DNA from: Bacteroidota bacterium
Lineage (GTDB): Bacteria > Bacteroidota > Ignavibacteria > SZUA-365
Reading direction: 5' to 3'
Length of the DNA stretch: 44,380 bases
NCBI GenBank assembly: GCA_014860565.1
Contig: JACZJN010000177.1
Location: forward strand, 1-44,380
The notes under the pieces are model-generated. The model searched no databases, was not told where the DNA came from, and saw only the letters and a list, made by a program, of their open reading frames with translations. Position 1 is the first letter of the stretch; every line of letters begins with the position of its first letter. This document shows, piece after piece, positions 15,284 to 25,047 of this stretch. The translations under genes and the position numbers were made by a program.

Positions 15284-16627
15284 TTATTGTTGCTCCCGTT
15301 GATGCGCGGTGGATAGTATCTCCATAAGCTTTGCGCGAAATTGCTGCACTTCAGCATCTTGCCTGAAATCATCAACGCTCTCCAGTATCTTCGACACAGG
15401 CAATCCGATGAGCCAAATTTTCGCGCCCGTGGAGCCACCGGCTCCTCGAATAGTGAGTGATCTGTAGTGGAATCCATTTGTTTCGGAGGGATAGAACAGG
15501 CAGGCGCGACGAACCTCCCGGTCATAGGCGTAGGAGTAGAGGAACATCTGATATACGTCGGCATTGCTGATGTCGTACGCATCGAGACGCTTGTACTTGG
15601 CGTCGGCGACGAGTACGTGCCTGGAATCGGCAGTGTCGCGAAGTACGATGTCGGGACGAATTGCCTTGCTGCTCTTTTCCGAATTTTCCCAGATGATGTG
15701 CATTGCGCGATGATCCTGGGTACGAACGTCAATACCGGTACTGACGAAGAGCTGCCGGAGAAAGCGCTCGACGAAGCCCTGGAATAATCGATTCATGTCG
15801 AGCAGAAACGAGTGGCTGCGTAAGGTATCGCGAGTATAGATATCCCGTATTCCCACACCGCGCAGCAGCATCCGTGCATATTCGTGGGCATCGCGGTAAT
15901 GTCGATTCTGCCGGTGATAGACGATTTCCTCGTCAGCGATATCGTGGGCAGGATGCTCCCCTGCCGTTAGCTCCGAGAAAATAGCATGGACACGGTTGTT
16001 TTCGCCCAATGCCACGGCGGGCGGATGCAACCGACGACACAGTTCAAGGCCCGCATACACGAGGATGTTCTCAGGAATCACGGGCGTGTGGTGGTCGTAG
16101 TGGCAATGGAGCTTATCCAGTGCTCCAAAACGTTTTCGATACTGCTGGTGGAAATCAAGCCGTCCGCGGAGGACGGAAAGATCTGCGTCTGTCTCGATGT
16201 AATCCCGGATGATGCCTCGACGTACGACATACTGCGTGGATCGGATGAACAGCAGCATGATCAGGTCGAGAAGATTGTCACTCCCCTCCTGCATCTGCTC
16301 TTGCTCGGACAGGATTGCGAGTCCTCCAAATCCAAAAATATAGCTGATCAACCGCAGCAGATCGAGATACCCATGCTCGAATTTAGGATGGATGTGTATG
16401 GTAAGATTCGGCGTCGCGATAACACCTACCCATTGCTGCGTGCTGATCCGTAATCCCTGAAGTGATTCAATGAATGAGATTGCGGCGGGGTGCTTCTCTG
16501 CCGTGCGCACGAGGGATTCGCGGTCCTCCTCGGTCAGGAATACCTCCGGGAAAAGCTGCAGCCTGTTCCACTCGGAAAGACGAAGCGTGTGGCGTATGGA
16601 GATTCCCCCTGACGCCTGCTTACTCAT
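15284..16627 (-). CDS. mcrC: McrC nuclease subunit
   Basis: A 447-aa McrC-type protein. The N-terminal region (residues about 10-150) contains the usual ISTQQWVGVIATPNLTIHIH block and a LLRLISYIFGF helix. The C-terminal region carries the PD-(D/E)xK nuclease core: Asp326 in IRPDIVL and Asp342-x-Lys344 in VADAKYK, followed by a QMFLYSYAY helix. McrC cuts DNA and activates GTP hydrolysis by McrB. I chose ATG 16627; its coding sequence overlaps the stop of mcrB by 8 bases, so the two are coupled. The catalytic residues look intact. Confidence 0.9.
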   Translation of the reverse strand: MSKQASGGISIRHTLRLSEWNRLQLFPEVFLTEEDRESLVRTAEKHPAAISFIESLQGLRISTQQWVGVIATPNLTIHIHPKFEHGYLDLLRLISYIFGFGGLAILSEQEQMQEGSDNLLDLIMLLFIRSTQYVVRRGIIRDYIETDADLSVLRGRLDFHQQYRKRFGALDKLHCHYDHHTPVIPENILVYAGLELCRRLHPPAVALGENNRVHAIFSELTAGEHPAHDIADEEIVYHRQNRHYRDAHEYARMLLRGVGIRDIYTRDTLRSHSFLLDMNRLFQGFVERFLRQLFVSTGIDVRTQDHRAMHIIWENSEKSSKAIRPDIVLRDTADSRHVLVADAKYKRLDAYDISNADVYQMFLYSYAYDREVRRACLFYPSETNGFHYRSLTIRGAGGSTGAKIWLIGLPVSKILESVDDFRQDAEVQQFRAKLMEILSTAHQREQQ

Positions 16628-19178
16628 GCTTGCTGAACTCGGCGAGAATGCTGTTGAAGAAATCATCCTCATTGCTGATTACTGTTTCATCTATCGTCTG
16701 CGCTTCCGTGTCGATGAGGCCCTCCCCGAGCAATCCGGCGAGCGCGGAGATGTCGTCATAGCAATATTCTTCCAGCAGCGGCAGAATGTCATGTCGAACG
16801 CGGTCACAGAACGCCGTCCTCGTGCTGATAGGTACACCGTTCTTGAGGAAATAGGAATGCCCGATCAGTTTCTCCCGCCCTTCGCGCCGTGCGATACGAC
16901 GGTTGAGTTCGGCGAGAAAATCCTGCAACATCAGTCCGTCGATCTCCACGCCTTCAAGCAGATCGAGGTCGGGCATGACTTCGATGAAGGAGAAACGTCT
17001 GCGCACGGCGGCGTCGAGCAGCTTTATGCTGCGATCGGCGGTATTCATCGTGCAGACGAGATGGACGTTGGGCGGAATCGTGAAGCGTTCCTTGCTCTGC
17101 GGGAGAATAACTTCCATCCCGCGTTTGTCCTTCTCCAGCAAGGTGACGAGTTCGCCCAGCACCTTCGCGATATTTGATCGGTTTACCTCGTCGATACAGA
17201 CGAGATACGGCTTGTCGGGATACGCCACCGCCTCCCGGCAGATCTGCTTGAATACTCCGTCTTCAAGACGGAGCTGCATACCACCAGTCGTGGACGCGAC
17301 GGGACGGAAACCCTCGATGAAATCCTCATAGGAATACGACGCGTGGAAAGTGAGCCAGGTAAGCTGTGGAATGCGTTCTTCGGTAGAAAGATATTTCTGG
17401 ATTCCGGGATCGCGTTCATTCAGAGCCGAAAGCAGGTAATCCGATTCATCCACATTAAGCGCGAACAGTGTTCCCTGGTTTCGGAATCGCAGTGGCTCGG
17501 AGTCCTTCAGCACGACATCCTTCTGCAGTTCATCGTAGGTCATTCCATTCTCGATCTTCTTCAGGGGCTCGAGATGCACACCCAGTTCACCGGACTCATC
17601 AACACCCAGTGCGGTATTGACCCGTGCGAGGGCAACAATCCGCTTCACGGGTGTCGATTCGTACCCGATCACGAGATCCCCTACTTGTACGAGAGGGAAA
17701 TTCCTGTGCAGACGGCCGTAGGTGTATTGGACCGATCCATCCTTGAATAGCTGATCCCAGCTCCAGTTCGCCGGATTGGCTACCATCCACCAAACGCGTC
17801 CGGCTGAGGCGAGTTTAAATCTGCGTTCGAGGTCGTTGATATTTTCCGCTGCCAGCTCTTTCAGGCCGATGGGCTTTCCTGATTGCTTCGCAAGCCACCA
17901 CGCAGCGAAGCGCCGGGTGGTGTACGTCTTTCCAGTGCCTGGGGGGCCGTAAAGGATAATCTGGCCCGTGCGTTCCAGTTCACGTTCCATGCGTTCGTAG
18001 AGCCGCCCTGGAGTGATCGGTGCAGGACTGAGACTGGGACCGGGTCCAGTTCCGGTGGTCGTGGCTCCGGCCAGGATACGCGTCAGTTCTTCAGGTGAAA
18101 TTTCGAGAACGGTTGTCACGCCCCAACGCTTCTGTGGCACAACGGTACATGCCTGAGAAGTGTCCCACTCGACATTGACAGTGTGTTTGTATTCATGTCG
18201 ATCCGGACGCCATTGATAGGGCGGGTCCTGTACCGTACCCACGGCAAGGATGCTGGATATTCCGTTATTGGCCACCACGATGTCACCAGGTCGCAGTTCG
18301 GTCAGCCGCCATAGTTCATTGCCCTTCCGAACCATCGTGCTCTTGTGACCACCGTACATGGTCGCGTACTGGGTTGCGAACCGTTCGCGAAATGCATCCT
18401 TGGACTCATAGTCCGTTAGATCACCCATCTCATCCCAGCCGACGCAAATGTACCCATTCGAAAGACACTCCGGCCAGAATCTCGCCTTTTCACCCGGGGG
18501 AATCTTCATGATTCGCGCGGCCTTTCGGGGATCAGACCAATCATACAAGAGCTTCGCGAGGTCCCACGTATTCCAGGATTTCAACAGGTCAATGTCGCGG
18601 AGTTTCTGCAAGAGGCCCCGATTGTACGTGACCACGTTGTAGTTCCGCTCCAATTCCTGACCGGGGTCGAGCGCATGGTGGAAATGCAACAGCGCATCGC
18701 GAGCATTGACGGGAATGATCTGATCCGGGTGGTACAGGAACAGGGTTTTCAACCGGACCATCGGGATGTTGCTGAGTTCGGATATTTCATCGATTTCCTC
18801 CCACTGACCCGCTTCCGCCAGATCGAGCATCCGGACAATCGATGAACGAAGAGTCACCCAGGCTTCTTCAGGGCTGTCCCCGAGCATGGGATCGAACCAG
18901 ATCCGTCCATCATTGCGCTGATACAATCCGAATTTTCTGGCGTTGCCACCACCGATACCACCCAGTTTTCTGTATCTGAATTCGAGATCGTAGCAGAATC
19001 CCGTTTTCTCGCCAGTCCCGATGATATACTTTTGAAGAGACATCTCTGCCCAAGTTTCGCGCGGGTATTTAGACTGGAACTCGGCACGTTTCTCTCCGGT
19101 CACACGTGAATATTCCTGGTCGATAGAATAATCCGCCAAGAACTGCAGGAACTCCTCAGGTGCTTGCCACTCATTCAT
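16620..19178 (-). CDS. mcrB: McrB-type AAA+ GTPase with two PUA/EVE-like modules
   Basis: An 852-aa AAA+ motor of the McrBC restriction system. Residues about 1-215 are an N-terminal helical region. Residues about 232-345 (FWPECLSNGYICVGWDEM ... LRPGDIVVANNGISSILAVG) look like a PUA/EVE-type reader. Walker A is GPPGTGKT at 411-418. A second module, WWMVANPANWSWDQLF ... VQVGDLVIGYESTPVKRIVA (about 462-577), is a clear EVE domain inserted between Walker A and the rest of the motor. Walker B is at about 659-667 (VCIDEVNRS), and the McrB signature MNTADRS is at 711-717. EVE and related PUA folds bind modified bases, so this protein may read more than one modification or site. The start has GAGGT upstream. 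It is followed by mcrC. Confidence 0.85.
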   Translation of the reverse strand: MNEWQAPEEFLQFLADYSIDQEYSRVTGEKRAEFQSKYPRETWAEMSLQKYIIGTGEKTGFCYDLEFRYRKLGGIGGGNARKFGLYQRNDGRIWFDPMLGDSPEEAWVTLRSSIVRMLDLAEAGQWEEIDEISELSNIPMVRLKTLFLYHPDQIIPVNARDALLHFHHALDPGQELERNYNVVTYNRGLLQKLRDIDLLKSWNTWDLAKLLYDWSDPRKAARIMKIPPGEKARFWPECLSNGYICVGWDEMGDLTDYESKDAFRERFATQYATMYGGHKSTMVRKGNELWRLTELRPGDIVVANNGISSILAVGTVQDPPYQWRPDRHEYKHTVNVEWDTSQACTVVPQKRWGVTTVLEISPEELTRILAGATTTGTGPGPSLSPAPITPGRLYERMERELERTGQIILYGPPGTGKTYTTRRFAAWWLAKQSGKPIGLKELAAENINDLERRFKLASAGRVWWMVANPANWSWDQLFKDGSVQYTYGRLHRNFPLVQVGDLVIGYESTPVKRIVALARVNTALGVDESGELGVHLEPLKKIENGMTYDELQKDVVLKDSEPLRFRNQGTLFALNVDESDYLLSALNERDPGIQKYLSTEERIPQLTWLTFHASYSYEDFIEGFRPVASTTGGMQLRLEDGVFKQICREAVAYPDKPYLVCIDEVNRSNIAKVLGELVTLLEKDKRGMEVILPQSKERFTIPPNVHLVCTMNTADRSIKLLDAAVRRRFSFIEVMPDLDLLEGVEIDGLMLQDFLAELNRRIARREGREKLIGHSYFLKNGVPISTRTAFCDRVRHDILPLLEEYCYDDISALAGLLGEGLIDTEAQTIDETVISNEDDFFNSILAEFSKHE

Positions 19179-19221
19179 TGAATCGACCTCGGTGTTATTG
19201 AAAGCTTTTTATAGTTGAATT

Positions 19222-19640
19222 TCATGACATCAATGCCGGTATGATCCTCTCCAGCACTCCGCTCTCCACCTCCCAGCCGAATTTCTCGGCGATCTGGCGG
19301 GGAAGGCCGACGCCCTCGGTTTCACGTTCATCTCGATGTTGCGCGGCAGACGCTTTAGCATTCGGTTGAAGCGATTGCCGATGACGGATTCCGTGATCCC
19401 CCTCTCGACGATGTGGATCGCCTCGCCTCTAGCCCGCTCGCTGATCCGAGACGAGGGAACACGCTTCTCCTCCTGCGACATGTGCATCCATGGGATGAAG
19501 AAGAAATACCAGGCTGTTGTCTGTACCGTACCGAGACCGAGTTCGTCAACCGTGTCCTTCTCCTCGAAGAGACGGACGACATCGAGCATCTTGCGGCGCA
19601 CGCGATCGGAGTAGTCGAGCCAGGCAAACATTGAATGCAT
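19222..19640 (-). pseudogene. Broken DUF6361 gene
   Basis: The first half, MHSMFAWLDYSDRVRRKMLD followed by VVRLFEEKDTVDELGLGTV, matches the start of DUF6361 proteins. About 15-20 residues typical of the family (around the LFPGTSTIQ segment) are missing before QTTAWYFFFIPWMHMSQEEK. The GITESVIGNRFNRMLKRLP part fits the family's next block. Then a frame change at about 19325 joins it to RETEGVGLPRQIAEKFGWEV and a TGA at 19222, a tail I do not recognise. So it has one internal deletion, one frameshift and perhaps a fusion junction. It lies 43 bases upstream of mcrB. Confidence 0.6.
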
Positions 19641-19653
19641 ACTACTATTATTC

Positions 19654-21375
19654 CTAAATTAACCACTGCTTTACAAACTCAAATTGCGGGATCGAATTGG
19701 CTACGTACACCACAAACAGCACTATTAATACCAGACCTACTGCGTACTCAAGAACCATGATAACAGAGAGCAAGTGCGAGCTCACTTTAAGCCACTCTCT
19801 CTTAAAACGGAGAGACATAAAGACACTTGCACTAAAGTAAACCATAACTATAGCATTCCGAAAATGAGGAAGATCAACAATCTCATCAAACAGAATGCCA
19901 TGAATATCACTGCAAACCAGCGCATACAATAGGGAACAAACCGCTATTATCCCTGACACGACCCAAAAAAAAGTCCAGGGCACACCTCCAAATCCGAAAA
20001 GCCACCCCATAAACTTGTCTGCATCATTACCCACAAATTCAGTTTTGAAGCGTTTAATCTCAAATGCGATTTGCAGTACTGTTTCATCGTCACCAATTGC
20101 CGTGTGTTCTTGTAACAGCCGTCTAAGCACTCTATAAACCTTCGAATAGTTTTGTTCCCTTAGACTGGGGTCCGAAAATTGAAAGCTAATAAAGTCGTTT
20201 TCATAGTCGTCCCACGAAAATCCCACCATATATTTTTTATAATCGGATGCAAGCCTTATCTTCACATGGCCTGTAACAATCGCATCGCTGAAGTCTAAAC
20301 CATCTCGGAATGATCTTTCATCAACCATCATCTCATTTGCGATCTCTGTGGAGAAAAGATTAATCTTACCTCCCGAACTGGCTCTAAGTAGATCAAGACT
20401 GTGCGTAAAAACTGCACCAGAAAAATCTATACCAGAGGCGAAATAGGCGGAATCGCACATCAAGTTTAGACGCAAATCATCCCCCTTTACTCTAAGTTCA
20501 TCAGAAATTTTTAAATAGCGCAACACTAGCTTAGCCTCTTCGCTAGCAGCCGAAACGTTCAACAGCAGGAGAGACCCTATGTTGAGCCTACTACCCAACT
20601 CTATTCTACCAGCGGCATCAACATTCTCCAATTTCAATTTGCCAACATATGCATTCTTGATCTGCAATAGATTTGACACCTTGCAATTTCTAATAGTCAA
20701 ATTTAGACTCTTACCGTTCGCAGTAATTATTAACGTGTCGATAACTGAATTCTCAATTACTAAATCACCTCCGTCGACACCTACATTCATACTACCATTA
20801 ATCCTAAACTTTTTAACTATGCAACTGCACGGCTCATCTGGTAATAACAACTCCTTGCAAAGAATCCCGTCCTCAAGTGTTAATATTCCTTGATATGTTG
20901 CCCTACGATAATCAGCGCCATTTTCCAAATGAAATCCGACATAACTCGCTGAGCCAGTGTGCGTTTTGTTATCTGGTTGATATTGATGTAGTATTTTACT
21001 ACCGCGTATCACGGCGTTATGGACTATAACATCACAATCTACAGTGTCAACACGAACGATCCCGGGGCATGCGCGAATTCTATCAATTAGGCTCGTTGTA
21101 AGTGTTGCACCTTTGAACACAACGACGCTATCGGCTTCGCAGAATATCCCGCCTTCCAGCCAATGCCCAACGTAATTGAACCATATTGGTAGCTCCTCAC
21201 TTGTTCCATTGAAACAATGGAACGACATGCCGCAAACATTTTTCGTGGATCTCGTCGAATCACAATGATAATCCTCTGGGTTTCGGTCCTGCCCTCGTGT
21301 AAACGAGATAAGCAATTGAAAGCATGAAACTAGAAATACAAAACGACCCCAATACATAATGGTAATTGTGTTCAT
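19654..21375 (-). CDS. Exported beta-helix protein with channel-like C-terminus
   Basis: A 573-aa protein. Residues 1-29 form a signal peptide or membrane anchor (FVFLVSCFQLLISFTRG). Residues about 80-400 are a run of short strand-turn units (VIENSVIDTLIITANGKSLN, LTIRNCKVSNLLQIKNAYVG, LDFSDAIVTGHVKI) that looks like a pentapeptide-type or other parallel beta-helix. A basic helical linker (about 410-445) leads to TM1 (466-488), a short re-entrant-like segment YFSASVFMSLRF (about 513-524) and TM2 (533-560). This TM-loop-TM layout copies two-TM ion channels, but the TVGYGD filter is not present. The gene is AT-rich relative to its surroundings. It sits downstream of the nuclease-NACHT gene, separated now by an IS remnant, and may be its effector partner (inference). 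Confidence 0.6.
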   Translation of the reverse strand: MNTITIMYWGRFVFLVSCFQLLISFTRGQDRNPEDYHCDSTRSTKNVCGMSFHCFNGTSEELPIWFNYVGHWLEGGIFCEADSVVVFKGATLTTSLIDRIRACPGIVRVDTVDCDVIVHNAVIRGSKILHQYQPDNKTHTGSASYVGFHLENGADYRRATYQGILTLEDGILCKELLLPDEPCSCIVKKFRINGSMNVGVDGGDLVIENSVIDTLIITANGKSLNLTIRNCKVSNLLQIKNAYVGKLKLENVDAAGRIELGSRLNIGSLLLLNVSAASEEAKLVLRYLKISDELRVKGDDLRLNLMCDSAYFASGIDFSGAVFTHSLDLLRASSGGKINLFSTEIANEMMVDERSFRDGLDFSDAIVTGHVKIRLASDYKKYMVGFSWDDYENDFISFQFSDPSLREQNYSKVYRVLRRLLQEHTAIGDDETVLQIAFEIKRFKTEFVGNDADKFMGWLFGFGGVPWTFFWVVSGIIAVCSLLYALVCSDIHGILFDEIVDLPHFRNAIVMVYFSASVFMSLRFKREWLKVSSHLLSVIMVLEYAVGLVLIVLFVVYVANSIPQFEFVKQWLI

Positions 21376-21453
21376 ATTGCCTCACCCAGCGGGAGAAAAG
21401 AAATGCAATGACGTAATGACAACCACTTGCGACCTATTCGCGAGTCTGTAGCA

Positions 21454-22557
21454 TTTTGTGTAAACCGGTATCTTGATCGCACGGCAAGGGGTTCGCTCAG
21501 GCCCGTCGCCGGAGCGGCGGCGCGGCGACAAGCGAAAGCCCGAGATTTGCTGGAGCGCCGTAACCGTGCCAGCTGGCCTAGCTCAAGCGCCCTGGCGACC
21601 GCGAGCTGCTGCGACTCCCACTTGTTGAAAGGAGACCCCGTACGGAACTCACTCATGCCCAGTTTGTGGGTATGTCGCCTCGCAACATCAGCGAGCAACT
21701 CGCCAAACTGTATAGGCCATCGATCTAGCCGTAGACGGTCTCGCAGATCACCGATAGAATACTGCCCCGCAAACAGGAATGGCTGAACCGCCTGCTTGAT
21801 CCGTTGTACGTGTTCGTGTTCCTCGACGCCATCCACCTGAAGGTGCGGCGAGATGGTCGGGTACAGAACACCGCGGTGTAGATGGACCTCGGCGTCACCC
21901 TTCAGGGCAGCAGGCATCTTCTGGGCTTGTGGATCGGGGTTGCGGAACGCGCGCGATTCTGGCAAGGGGTGTTGACCGACCTGAAAAGCCGTGGGGTGAA
22001 GGACATCCTCATCGCTTGCGTCCATGGCCTGTCCGGCTTCCCGGAAGCGATCGGGAGCATATTCCCGCTTTCCGAAGTGCAGGAGTGTGTCATTCACGCT
22101 ATTCGTCGGTGCCTCCAGTACGTGGGCTGGAACATCCGCAGTGCGTTTCAGGCGGATCTGAGGCCGGTCTACAAGGCGCTGACAGAACAGGAAGCCTTGT
22201 TGGCGCTTGAGCATCTCGAAAACACCTGGGGGAAGCGCTATCCCCAGGCCATAGCCACATGGCGGAACCACTTGCCGCACCTGAGTACATTTTTCGCATA
22301 TCCTGAGTGCATCCGGCGTGTAATCTACACGACTAACGCTGTCGAAGCCGTTCATCGACGGATGCGCAAGGTCACAAAAACGAAGAGTGACTTCCCGAGC
22401 GAAGAGGCTGCGCTCAAGCAGCTGTTCCTCAACATTCGGCTCGTCGAGAAAAAATGGAACGTCTGCATCCCGCATTGGCCTGACATTCTTAACTATCTGA
22501 TGGTCAGCCATCATGAACGCATTGCACCGTATATCACATAACGCCGTTTACACAAAA
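21454..22557 (+). mobile_element. Degenerate IS256-family element
   Basis: TTTTGTGTAAAC at 21454-21465 is inverted at 22546-22557 (GTTTACACAAAA), typical of IS256-type ends. The element is about 1.1 kb, shorter than the usual 1.3 kb, and its transposase frame is broken. I could not identify an 8-9 bp target duplication at its borders. It lies between two AT-rich genes on the opposite strand. A 380-codon frame antisense to it is not a gene. Confidence 0.8.
21672..22541 (+). pseudogene. IS256-family transposase, inactive
   Basis: A single frame carries family blocks MSPRNISEQLAKLY, then VSQITDRILPRKQEWLNRLL and LYVFVFLDAIHLKVRRDGRV (including one catalytic Asp in FLDAIH), followed by LGVTLQGSRHLLGLWIG and GVKDILIACVHGLSGFPEAI. 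In-frame TAG codons stop it at 21726-21728, 21732-21734 and 21879-21881. The second catalytic Asp, normally in ILIACVDGL, is His here (ACVHGL). The third-acid helix region and the NAVEAVHRRMRKVTK tail are present. Frames upstream of 21672 are too degraded to read. It is dead and probably an old insertion. Confidence 0.8.
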
Positions 22558-22612
22558 CTCTTGGCACCTTCTGAAAAAGGAGCAAAGCGTACCTCATTCC
22601 ACTACACACTAC

Positions 22613-24886
22613 TTATATTATTTCTTTGACAGCCCGCACAACGCTATCATCCGTACGGCCTTGACGGCTTAATATTTTCTCTGCACGCGCTCTTTGCCCA
22701 GACACAGGATGCCACACCTTTTGGCCGCCACGTTTTGCTAGATAGGCAAGTTTTTCCGCAGCAACAATACCCAACACGTCGTCGACGATACTACCAGAAC
22801 CCGGTGGCATTCCACGATAGAATGCATTTTCCTTGCGCCCACTTCCACGCTGTCGATATAGCTTCTTAAGGACAACAAGCAGTATACGCACTGACATTGG
22901 CATGCTATTGTCAGATATAATCTTTGCCGATGTATAAATCTCATCATACTCGCCAATCTCTGAATCCTCTAGCCAAGATGGTAATCCAGCGGGAGAAGAG
23001 ACGCCAACTACTTTTTTTATAATGCAGCCACTCATACGAGGACCATTCGTATTTTCTGACGGCAGCAATAGTTCACCAATAACGCTATCTCGTACAGTAA
23101 CATTCTCCAGCAACGGCAAGTTGTCCAAATCCAGCTGTTCGCAATATGCATCAGTGACAGAAATTCCTTGGTAATTAGCCAAAGATTCATCTCCCAAGTA
23201 ATATTGACCCGAAATTAGCACGTCCATCGATAAAGTTCCACTTTTCCAACGTACCATAGCTTCGCGCGCCGCGACAACTATGGTGGCGAAATCACGATTC
23301 GATATCCTTCTTGAAACAATCTTTGCTCCCAACGCACCTAACCCGTTCATCCACTCCCTTGCTTCTGGATCTGACCAAGGATCAAGGATAAACTGTAGCA
23401 CCGCCGAAGCTCGAAGCGTATCCAGCATCTTCTCATCAACAAAGGCGCGAGTTCCATTTTCAGGAACATACATGCTCATTCCTGGAAGCCTCTGTAGCAG
23501 AATTCTATCCTTTTCGTCAGGATATACTCCCGCGATCTTGCGAAACGCTTCCGCAACATCATCTTCAAGTATGGGACCAATATTATTCACTGCCCTGCGA
23601 GTTCTTGTTGCAAGAGATTCCAATAGTGACCGAATTGATGAAGAGTCTAGATTCTCATGAATTTTAGATTCTCGTTCGCAGATTAGATCTACCCAGTGAT
23701 CCCATGCATCCGCCTCCTCCGTATCGCCTGCTGTCGACATCACTGTGGCCAGAAGCCCCTTTGCAGCCAGTGATGCCAGGAGAAGAGGACGACGAGGAAA
23801 CCAATCAGGAATGGAATCCCTATACCCCAGTCTGTTGAGAAACTGTTGCACTTCGTCGTCAGTGAATTCATTTATTGAAAGGATTGTGCAGTCACTGCTT
23901 AGACCCATCGCTTCAAGCATTTCGGTCCTGCTGTCAAAAAAATACTCTCGTCCAGCGATCAACACTCCATTTCTTGCCCTACTCTGGGAAACAAATGAGT
24001 TTATCAGTCTTACAGCATTTCTTCTAATTATTTTAAGCTTTTGGTCCTTCGCTCTTGACCATGGGACCGATCCAATTTCATCAAATCCATCAAGGATCAC
24101 AGTAATTCGCCCTGCATTATATGCACGTATCAGTTTATATGGTTCCGAGAAACCTATGTTTTCTGCATGCCTGCTCAGTGCTTCCGTGGGACTTACTTGA
24201 CCCCAATGCTCTCGAAGATTCAAGACAACCGGTATTGTATTAACACCATCTTTAGTATAGTATCTCTTTCGCAACTCGATAAATACTTGTTTAACGTTAA
24301 TACTTTTGCCCATTCCATAGTCACCCAACAATAAGATTGTTTTTTTCTGCTCCAGCAAGTTTGCGAGATCGTTTACCACCAAACCCGCATTTGATCGAGT
24401 ATCGGTAATGCAGATTGGCTGATAATGGTCATCAACTATTTCAGTACCTCCATTCCCAGGATCAGTAACACTGCCAAATTGATATTTTTCTCGCAATGCA
24501 AGGTATTGCGATGCATCAATGATTTTCCTTCCAAACTCAATGAACGATAGAATTTCCACTCCGTTCGTTCTGCAACATTCACGTTGATCAGCGGTTGGTT
24601 CTTCTAAGGTAATGAACCACAGCATTACCGCCTTGTTTCTACGCGACTGCTTTTCTCGATATTCAGTCATTTTCTTTACATCACTTCGCACCTTATCTAG
24701 CTTTCGATCCGTCGTTATTTCGATGTAGTGCGTGACGTATTCATCATCATATATACAATCTCTTTCGCGTCCATCAATAATTCTAGAACCACCGTCACCT
24801 GGGTTCTTCAACCACAGAGCTCTAGCTATCTTCCTGACTTCATTTTCGAAATCCTCACCACTGATTTTTGCATTCATACTGCTCAT
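22613..24886 (-). CDS. Nuclease-like plus NACHT STAND NTPase
   Basis: A 757-aa protein. Residues about 8-125 look like a restriction-endonuclease-like fold: Glu14 in FENEV, acidic RERDCIYDDEYVTHYIEITT around 40-58 where the usual ExK lysine is a Thr, then KxxDVKKMTEYRE. Residues about 180-400 form a NACHT NTPase, with Walker A GDYGMGKS at 188-195, Walker B ITVILDGFDEIG at 261-272 and a GRE sensor at 312-314. About 570-640 has strand-rich repeats (LDNLPLLENVTVRDSVIGEL), and 665-757 is a basic winged-helix-like tail. This layout matches bacterial NACHT antiphage proteins, in which the C-terminal half senses a phage product and the N-terminal domain is the effector. It is AT-rich. The ATG is followed by a second in-frame ATG (24877) with AGG upstream, so the true start could be either. 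Confidence 0.75.
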   Translation of the reverse strand: MSSMNAKISGEDFENEVRKIARALWLKNPGDGGSRIIDGRERDCIYDDEYVTHYIEITTDRKLDKVRSDVKKMTEYREKQSRRNKAVMLWFITLEEPTADQRECCRTNGVEILSFIEFGRKIIDASQYLALREKYQFGSVTDPGNGGTEIVDDHYQPICITDTRSNAGLVVNDLANLLEQKKTILLLGDYGMGKSINVKQVFIELRKRYYTKDGVNTIPVVLNLREHWGQVSPTEALSRHAENIGFSEPYKLIRAYNAGRITVILDGFDEIGSVPWSRAKDQKLKIIRRNAVRLINSFVSQSRARNGVLIAGREYFFDSRTEMLEAMGLSSDCTILSINEFTDDEVQQFLNRLGYRDSIPDWFPRRPLLLASLAAKGLLATVMSTAGDTEEADAWDHWVDLICERESKIHENLDSSSIRSLLESLATRTRRAVNNIGPILEDDVAEAFRKIAGVYPDEKDRILLQRLPGMSMYVPENGTRAFVDEKMLDTLRASAVLQFILDPWSDPEAREWMNGLGALGAKIVSRRISNRDFATIVVAAREAMVRWKSGTLSMDVLISGQYYLGDESLANYQGISVTDAYCEQLDLDNLPLLENVTVRDSVIGELLLPSENTNGPRMSGCIIKKVVGVSSPAGLPSWLEDSEIGEYDEIYTSAKIISDNSMPMSVRILLVVLKKLYRQRGSGRKENAFYRGMPPGSGSIVDDVLGIVAAEKLAYLAKRGGQKVWHPVSGQRARAEKILSRQGRTDDSVVRAVKEII

Positions 24887-24899
24887 CCTGTACGCATAA

Positions 24900-24919
24900 T
24901 ATTAATTTGTTTATTAATA
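24900..24919. promoter_or_regulatory. Inverted repeat at the NACHT gene promoter
   Basis: TATTAAT-TTGTTT-ATTAATA, a 7-bp perfect inverted repeat with a 6-base spacer, begins 14 bases upstream of the ATG at 24886. It is AT-rich, so it could be an operator or part of the promoter. Confidence 0.35.
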
Positions 24920-25047
24920 CAAGTCTTTCACCAAACCATACATCGTCGGCATTTCTATGCTAAGATATTTTAGGGAACAAGCCGACATTGTTTTCATCGA
25001 AACCAGCGCATTACCAATTGCAGATAACTCAGGAAGCATTATTTGAG

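Noticed and set aside
21372-22514. 380-codon minus frame over the IS element
   Set aside because: It is antisense to a broken IS256 transposase whose motifs are clear on the plus strand.
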